The notes under the pieces are model-generated. The model saw only the letters and a program-made list of their open reading frames with translations. It ran no database searches and was not told the DNA's origin. Both the position numbers and the translations under genes were made by a program. 10,113 bases of DNA from Micrococcales bacterium UBA3913 (lineage in GTDB: Bacteria; Actinomycetota; Actinomycetes; Actinomycetales; Microbacteriaceae), in the NCBI GenBank assembly GCA_002391425.1, contig DGEZ01000028.1, positions 1 through 10,113 of the forward strand, read 5' to 3'. Shown here one piece after another: positions 6,300 to 10,113 of the stretch (positions are counted from its first letter, which is position 1; each line of letters opens with the position of its first letter).

Positions 6300-6400
6300 G
6301 CACCCCAGACGCACACAGACAAAGTACGTCTCGAACAGGGATTTTCTCGCACAAAGTGCCCCTCTCACACGTGAACCGAGAACCCACTAGCCAAGATCCG

Positions 6401-6589
6401 TCATCTTCCCGGGCCAGGGCACCACAATCTCCACAGCCCCGGTCTTGAGTGATCACCGTCCTGGCTCTGGTCCCGTTCATTGGGCTGCGCGAGCAACTGC
6501 TCAACACGCTCCATTTGATCAATGGCTTCTCCCGTCACAGGATCACCCATCTCATCATCTTTAATGTCAGTTGTGTCAGGGACAGCCAT
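6401..6589 (-). CDS. Doubtful small ORF, 62 residues
   Basis: It starts MAVPDTTDIKDDEMGDPVTG and continues with an acidic amphipathic-looking piece, EAIDQMERVEQLLAQ; its C-terminal third (SRPGLWRLWCPGPGR) looks unlike a normal protein end. Against it: the sequence GGAAGGAG touches the ATG with no spacing, and no family is recognised. In favour: the first two thirds have a protein-like, AT-richer codon pattern (ATT, GAT, AAA, GAA), unlike the surrounding genes, as in a recent arrival or gene remnant. Apart from this ORF and the inverted repeats, 6166-6639 holds nothing I can name. Confidence 0.3.
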   Translation of the reverse strand: MAVPDTTDIKDDEMGDPVTGEAIDQMERVEQLLAQPNERDQSQDGDHSRPGLWRLWCPGPGR

Positions 6590-6639
6590 CTCCTTCCGGA
6601 TACAGCCGTACCGTCACACGCCGTTTTTCTGACAGACCC

Positions 6640-6655
6640 GCCGTTTTCTAACGGC
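6640..6655 (-). terminator. Hairpin after the ABC permease gene
   Basis: GCCGTT-TTCT-AACGGC, 6-bp perfect arms and a 4-nt loop, starting 3 nt past the permease stop. No T-tract follows on the minus strand. A partial direct copy (CGCCGTTTTTCT, 6619-6630) lies 20 bp away from CGCCGTTTTCT (6639-6649). Confidence 0.5.
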
Positions 6656-6658
6656 ACC

Positions 6659-7768
6659 TTAGGGTACCCGGAGTTCGCGTATGGGGTCTCGGCGTGAGGC
6701 GACGATGGCGGGGATGAGCGCGGCGGTGAGCGCAATGAGGATGGCAAGTATTCCGGTGGCAACCACGAAGGTGACGCTCGGCAGGGGGTCGCCGGTTATG
6801 GCCAGGTAGCAGAGCGCCGCGGCACAGCCGATAAAGGCACCGACGATGGCGGTGATCCCGGTTTGGATGAGGAGGAGTAGGACGATCGTGGATCGGGTCG
6901 AGCCGAGGGCACGACGTCGACCGAAGTCTTTGCGACGCAAGACGACCAGGGTGTAGAGGATGACCGCGACGAGCACGGCGGTGAGGGCGAACACGAGCAC
7001 GATCAGGCTGGTGTTGGAACCGGTGAGTTGCCCCTCGACCAGGCCACGGAGTTCGGCGAGCCGTGCGCTGGTGGTGACGCTGACCTTCGTTGAGTCTTCT
7101 GCCCCGAGCAGGCTCGTAATGGTGGTCGCCAGGCTGGCGACCTGGTCTGCCTGGTCGGCGATCACGATGAGGCTGTTGACCGTTTGGGCTGTTTCGGGGA
7201 TCGTCTGCGGATATACCAGGAGCGGTTCGTAGGAATCGAGATAGCTGGGGGCATCGATGGTGCCGACAACACTGTAGCTAATGCCGTCATTAGTGAGGAT
7301 CGCGCCGGCGGCGACTTGGAGGCCAAGGTCTTTTGCCGCGACCGGGGTTGCCCAGACGGCGTTGTCAACCGGGCTGGTCTCGGCGATACCGAGTTCTTCG
7401 GGGTCGCTGGTCCACAGGGTGCGTATAGCAACATTGGTGCCCGAGTTGCCCAGGGCCTGGTTGTGTGTGTCTGTGGCGGCGCTGAATGCGCCGGACCAGG
7501 CGATGCTTTCCAGGTTCTCGATGCGGGTAAGAACACTCGTATCGACCCCAGCACCGTCTTGAAGCTCGACGATGATGGACCGGGTGCCGACCTGATCGAT
7601 CGTGGAAAGGACGTCCTGTTGCGCGGCGTTGGTGCGCCCATTGGTGAGCATGACCGTTGCACACATACCCGCGATCATCACGAGTGCAGCAAGAGAGACG
7701 ATGGGCTGAGAAATCGCCGCCCATACGGCTTCGCGCAGCAGAACTCGCGCCCACGACCATGCTTTCAT
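6659..7768 (-). CDS. MacB/FtsX-type ABC transporter permease
   Basis: A 369-residue membrane subunit of a type VII (MacB-like, mechanotransmission) ABC system. One helix near the N-terminus (about 19-41) is followed by a large extracytoplasmic domain (about 42-250), then three helices (about 254-277, 294-322, 332-356). The cytosolic stretch RRKDFGRRRALGSTRSTI (278-295) is the family's coupling motif (FGxxRALGxxR), and the tail ASRRDPIRELR is typical FtsX C-terminal sequence. Such permeases do not channel substrate through the membrane; they pass ATPase motion to periplasmic or surface partners. Its ATG overlaps the ATPase stop (ATGA), so the two are translationally coupled. Last gene of the operon, with a hairpin after it. 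The substrate or partner is unknown. Confidence 0.92.
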   Translation of the reverse strand: MKAWSWARVLLREAVWAAISQPIVSLAALVMIAGMCATVMLTNGRTNAAQQDVLSTIDQVGTRSIIVELQDGAGVDTSVLTRIENLESIAWSGAFSAATDTHNQALGNSGTNVAIRTLWTSDPEELGIAETSPVDNAVWATPVAAKDLGLQVAAGAILTNDGISYSVVGTIDAPSYLDSYEPLLVYPQTIPETAQTVNSLIVIADQADQVASLATTITSLLGAEDSTKVSVTTSARLAELRGLVEGQLTGSNTSLIVLVFALTAVLVAVILYTLVVLRRKDFGRRRALGSTRSTIVLLLLIQTGITAIVGAFIGCAAALCYLAITGDPLPSVTFVVATGILAILIALTAALIPAIVASRRDPIRELRVP

Positions 7769-8409
7769 AGTTGAATGCTCTCGTCACAGGCGGCCGCCAG
7801 GGCGGGATTGTGAGTCACGATGATCACGGCCGCTCCAGTATCGGCGTGATTGCGCAGCGCATCGAACACCACCTGGGTAGATTCAGGGTCGAGGTTGCCC
7901 GTGGGCTCGTCGGCGAGGAGGATGCTCGGCTCGTTCAGTAGCGCCCGGCAGAGAGCGATCCGTTGCGCCTGCCCTCCGGACACCTGTCCCGGACGAGCGT
8001 TCGCGCGCGCCTGTACGCCGAAACGGTCCAACAGCTCCTGAGCACGTTCACGCATCTGGCGCGGATCCTGACCCCGGTAGAGTGCGGTCTCGGTGACGTT
8101 CGACACAACACTTCGGGTCGCGTCAAGAGCGGCATCTTGGAACACGAACCCGAAACTCTCCGCACGCAGCCTGGAACGTTGCGCGTCGGGCAGGGTCGAG
8201 ACGGGAACCCCATCAACGAGTATCGTTCCCCGCTGGGGCCGTAACATGAGCCCGAGCAGGTATAGCAGTGTCGACTTTCCCCGCCCCGAAGCACCGGTAA
8301 GCGCCACCATCGTCCCGGCCACAAAAGCCGAGGACCAGCCATCCAGGATCGGCCGGTCTGGTTCATACGCGAAGCCCACATCGACGGCTTCCAGGAGCAC
8401 AGCAGTCAC
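7765..8409 (-). CDS. ABC transporter ATP-binding protein (MacB/LolD type)
   Basis: A 214-residue cytosolic ATPase, the usual length for this class. All motifs are intact: aromatic A-loop Tyr15, Walker A GASGRGKS (39-46), Q-loop Gln91 in FGFVFQD, signature VSGGQAQR (143-150), Walker B ILLADEP (163-169) with GNLD following, and the switch His200 in IIVTHN. The ADEPTGNLD form is characteristic of the LolD/FtsE/MacB branch. The GTG start (8407-8409) overlaps the stop of the membrane-fusion gene as GTGA, and its own stop overlaps the permease ATG. Stoichiometric coupled expression of the three subunits is expected. It powers the neighbouring permease. Confidence 0.95.
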   Translation of the reverse strand: MTAVLLEAVDVGFAYEPDRPILDGWSSAFVAGTMVALTGASGRGKSTLLYLLGLMLRPQRGTILVDGVPVSTLPDAQRSRLRAESFGFVFQDAALDATRSVVSNVTETALYRGQDPRQMRERAQELLDRFGVQARANARPGQVSGGQAQRIALCRALLNEPSILLADEPTGNLDPESTQVVFDALRNHADTGAAVIIVTHNPALAAACDESIQL

Positions 8410-9524
8410 GATGCCGGAACCTGCACATCCAAGCCCGCCTGGACCCCGTCTCCCGAGATGACACTCATCCCGTTCGCGCTGGCGGAAACCGTTACCGGGT
8501 AGTGGGTACCGTCAGCACTGACCACCTCGACAGTGCCAGAAGCCGAGGTTGTCAACGCCGCGTCGGGCACGATGAGGCCGGCCGTTTCGGCGACAGTCAC
8601 GACCGTCGAATCCAGCACCGTCGACCCGCTCACACTGATCTGATTGCACCCGTCCCCGCAGATCGTGGAATCGCCCTCACCGGAGAGCGCAATCGAAACA
8701 GTGGTGCCATCATCTTGCACGGTCTGTTCCCCAGCCAGGGCCGTCCAGGTGTCGCCATCAGGGCTGGTGATCTGAACTTCCGTACCCTCGGTCACGCGCG
8801 AAGCCTGCGCGGTCGTCACATTCAACACAAACTTCGGAGCAGAACCCAGTGTATTCACGACCTGCTCGCCGCCGGCTAGCCGCGCACCGACCTTCACCGT
8901 ATCCGTATCCAGGGTCACCCGCGCCGGCAGAGAGGGAAGATAGAGAATATCTCCAGCCTGAACCACGCCATCAGCATCCACCCCCAGCCTGGTCTGCCAA
9001 TCCTCCACCGCCGCCGTCACGACCCAGTCGAAGTCTCCGCTTGCCTTTCCCGAATAGAGTCCGAGCGTCGTCAATAGCTGCTGTAGTTGCTTCACATCGT
9101 CCCCCGTGTCTCCTTCCTGTAACGTCCGGAAGGACGGCACCGTGCCCTCCGCGACAACTACGGGGCGCAAATCCACGCTGAATAATGCGTCGCCCGCTGA
9201 CACATGCTCTCCGGCCGGGATCTCCACCGAGGTCACCGTCCCCACCGCTTCATTCACCCCCTGGGAACTGGACGGCCACGACACTGAAACATTCAGATTC
9301 AACGACTGGCTGACCGTGCCCTCGGTGACTTCAACGACCGTCGTCTGGGTTTCAGAAGCGGACACATCCGAGGCAGGATACAACACCTCTCGAACAGCCC
9401 ACCCCGCACCGAACGCCGCCAACGCAACCACGAGAAGCATCACCAACCAGCCGCGTACGCGACGTGTACGCCGCCCGCCTGTCGGCAAAACCACCGGTCT
9501 GGCCTCCACGCCATCTTTTCCCAT
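8406..9524 (-). CDS. Membrane-fusion (adaptor) protein with peptidoglycan-binding domain
   Basis: A 372-residue protein anchored by one helix (about 26-44) after a basic N-terminus (GGRRTRRVRGW), with the rest outside the cell membrane. A lipoyl-type half motif (VTSVEIPAGEHVSAGDALFSVD, in two parts at 97-107 and 108-118) is followed by a PG_binding_1 domain (about 134-188; core LQEGDTGDDVKQLQQLL, then AAVEDWQTRLGVDADGVV). Beta-rich adaptor domains follow (about 200-372), including a barrel-like segment around VTEGTEVQIT. In Gram-negative adaptors a coiled-coil hairpin would occupy the place of the peptidoglycan-binding domain. Two close cysteines (C289, C293) lie in ICGDGC. I chose the ATG at 9522-9524 (GAGGG 7 nt upstream) over the GTG six codons earlier. 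Probably links the MacB-like ABC pair to the cell wall. Family assignment is secure; the role is inferred. Confidence 0.88.
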   Translation of the reverse strand: MGKDGVEARPVVLPTGGRRTRRVRGWLVMLLVVALAAFGAGWAVREVLYPASDVSASETQTTVVEVTEGTVSQSLNLNVSVSWPSSSQGVNEAVGTVTSVEIPAGEHVSAGDALFSVDLRPVVVAEGTVPSFRTLQEGDTGDDVKQLQQLLTTLGLYSGKASGDFDWVVTAAVEDWQTRLGVDADGVVQAGDILYLPSLPARVTLDTDTVKVGARLAGGEQVVNTLGSAPKFVLNVTTAQASRVTEGTEVQITSPDGDTWTALAGEQTVQDDGTTVSIALSGEGDSTICGDGCNQISVSGSTVLDSTVVTVAETAGLIVPDAALTTSASGTVEVVSADGTHYPVTVSASANGMSVISGDGVQAGLDVQVPAS

Positions 9525-9566
9525 CTGTTTTCCCTCAATCACCGTTGAAGCAGGCCTCAGCTGCGG

Positions 9567-10079
9567 TCAGTAAATGGGCGCGGGCTGCGGACAGGCTGCG
9601 AGCGCCGCTCCCATATCACCTTTGGAAACTTCACTGTAGACGTCCCATGTCTGGCCATCGACGCCGTAGGTATCCTTGAATGTCTGCAACGAGGGCGTCT
9701 CCGGCACCGGATAACCCGCTTCTGTCAGGCAGTCCTTCACCTTCGAATACTCCTCGTACAAGGTCGTCAACTGTTCATCCGTGAATGGTTCATCCGTGAT
9801 TCCCGTCGCTGATTCGCATGCTGAGAGGTCCTCAAGGTACTTGTCCAACTGATCATTCGGAAGCTCGCCACCCACCCCGCCCGTGGGAGCAACCGAAACG
9901 CTCCATCCCTTCTCGGTTAAACACTCGGCCAAGCGCTCATCCGCCTGAGCCTCTGAGGTTGGCTTCGGCACCACAGATGACGCTGCCTCGCTGCTTTCCA
10001 GCGCTGATGCCGCACACCCTGATAACGAGATCACAAGCGCCACTACCAACGGCCAGGTCGCACCTCGAAAACGCGTCAC
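9567..10079 (-). CDS. Predicted lipoprotein, first gene of the ABC operon in view
   Basis: A 170-residue exported lipoprotein. The GTG at 10077-10079 has GGAGG 6 nt upstream, and a lipoprotein signal follows: basic start (VTRFRG), hydrophobic core (LVVALVISL) and lipobox LSGC with Cys22. A Ser/Ala/Glu-rich linker (23-47) leads to a folded part with two related units: CLTEKGWSV at 53-61 and CLTEAGYPV at 117-125. Two more cysteines (C88, C163) suggest one disulphide per unit. It ends PAPIY. I do not recognise a named family. The start of the longer open frame (MYKRQRWRIV) is not real: its first residues come from sequencing adapter. It lies 42 bp upstream of the membrane-fusion gene, so it is probably co-transcribed and may act as the substrate-binding or sensor partner of the ABC complex. 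Genes upstream are beyond the contig end. Confidence 0.82.
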   Translation of the reverse strand: MTRFRGATWPLVVALVISLSGCAASALESSEAASSVVPKPTSEAQADERLAECLTEKGWSVSVAPTGGVGGELPNDQLDKYLEDLSACESATGITDEPFTDEQLTTLYEEYSKVKDCLTEAGYPVPETPSLQTFKDTYGVDGQTWDVYSEVSKGDMGAALAACPQPAPIY

Positions 10080-10094
10080 GACTATCCTCCACCT

Positions 10095-10113
10095 CTGTCT
10101 CTTATACACATCT
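10095..10113. other. Nextera/Tn5 transposase adapter remnant (non-genomic)
   Basis: The last 19 bases read CTGTCTCTTATACACATCT, exactly the Tn5 mosaic-end/Nextera adapter. Genomic sequence therefore ends at 10094. Reading the adapter backwards yields GTG TAT AAG AGA CAG, the source of the false MYKRQ protein start. Confidence 0.97.

Noticed and set aside
6199..6522. Minus-strand 107-codon reading frame in the gene-poor stretch
   Set aside because: Cys/Ser/Gly-rich translation without protein-like pattern; it runs through the inverted repeat and has no ribosome site that I can see.
7184..7774. Plus-strand reading frame of 196 codons opposite the ABC permease
   Set aside because: Antisense shadow with no recognisable domain or ribosome site; the minus-strand permease is unambiguous.
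10080..10109. N-terminal extension MYKRQRWRIV of the lipoprotein
   Set aside because: Its first codons come from adapter sequence; the rest is the ribosome-site region of the true GTG start.

Overview
The window looks like chromosomal DNA from a GC-rich Gram-positive bacterium of the Actinomycetota. I infer a Micrococcales/Microbacteriaceae-like organism from the GC-rich codon use, GTG starts, leaderless-type promoters, terminator hairpins without T-tracts, and a membrane-fusion protein with a peptidoglycan-binding domain. The exact taxon cannot be fixed from this sequence. All genes lie on the minus strand except two plus-strand genes, an alpha/beta hydrolase and an amino-acid permease.

Left part (1-1316): most of otsA, trehalose-6-phosphate synthase, running off the left edge at its 3' end. 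Next, 1418-2464 holds a divergent pair: a small SprT-like zinc metalloprotease (minus) and a small alpha/beta hydrolase (plus, apparently leaderless). A strong hairpin follows the hydrolase. The permease (2693-4177, plus) has a leader of about 125 nt. A dyad lies between its candidate -35 and -10, and the leader can encode a short peptide and form alternative stems.

Middle (4230-6165, minus): a ROK-family fructokinase-like sugar kinase, an HdeD/DUF308 six-helix membrane protein, and a 66-residue charged helical protein of stress-protein character. A 13-bp hairpin separates the last two. Together with otsA, the area has a carbon-storage and stress flavour, although no common operon is proven.

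Stretch 6166-6658 has no confident gene: one doubtful 62-codon ORF, several inverted repeats and a terminator-like hairpin.

Right part (6659-10079, minus): a tight four-gene operon in the order lipoprotein, membrane-fusion protein with an embedded peptidoglycan-binding domain, ABC ATPase, MacB/FtsX-type permease. The last three are joined by 4-nt stop/start overlaps. This is a Gram-positive MacB-like export or cell-envelope machine. Its lipoprotein carries two related CLTE-G-aromatic units and is the least explained and most interesting part of the window.

The final 19 bases (10095-10113) are not genomic. They match the Nextera/Tn5 transposase adapter, so the window ends at an untrimmed contig edge, and the apparent MYKRQ start of the last reading frame is an artefact.
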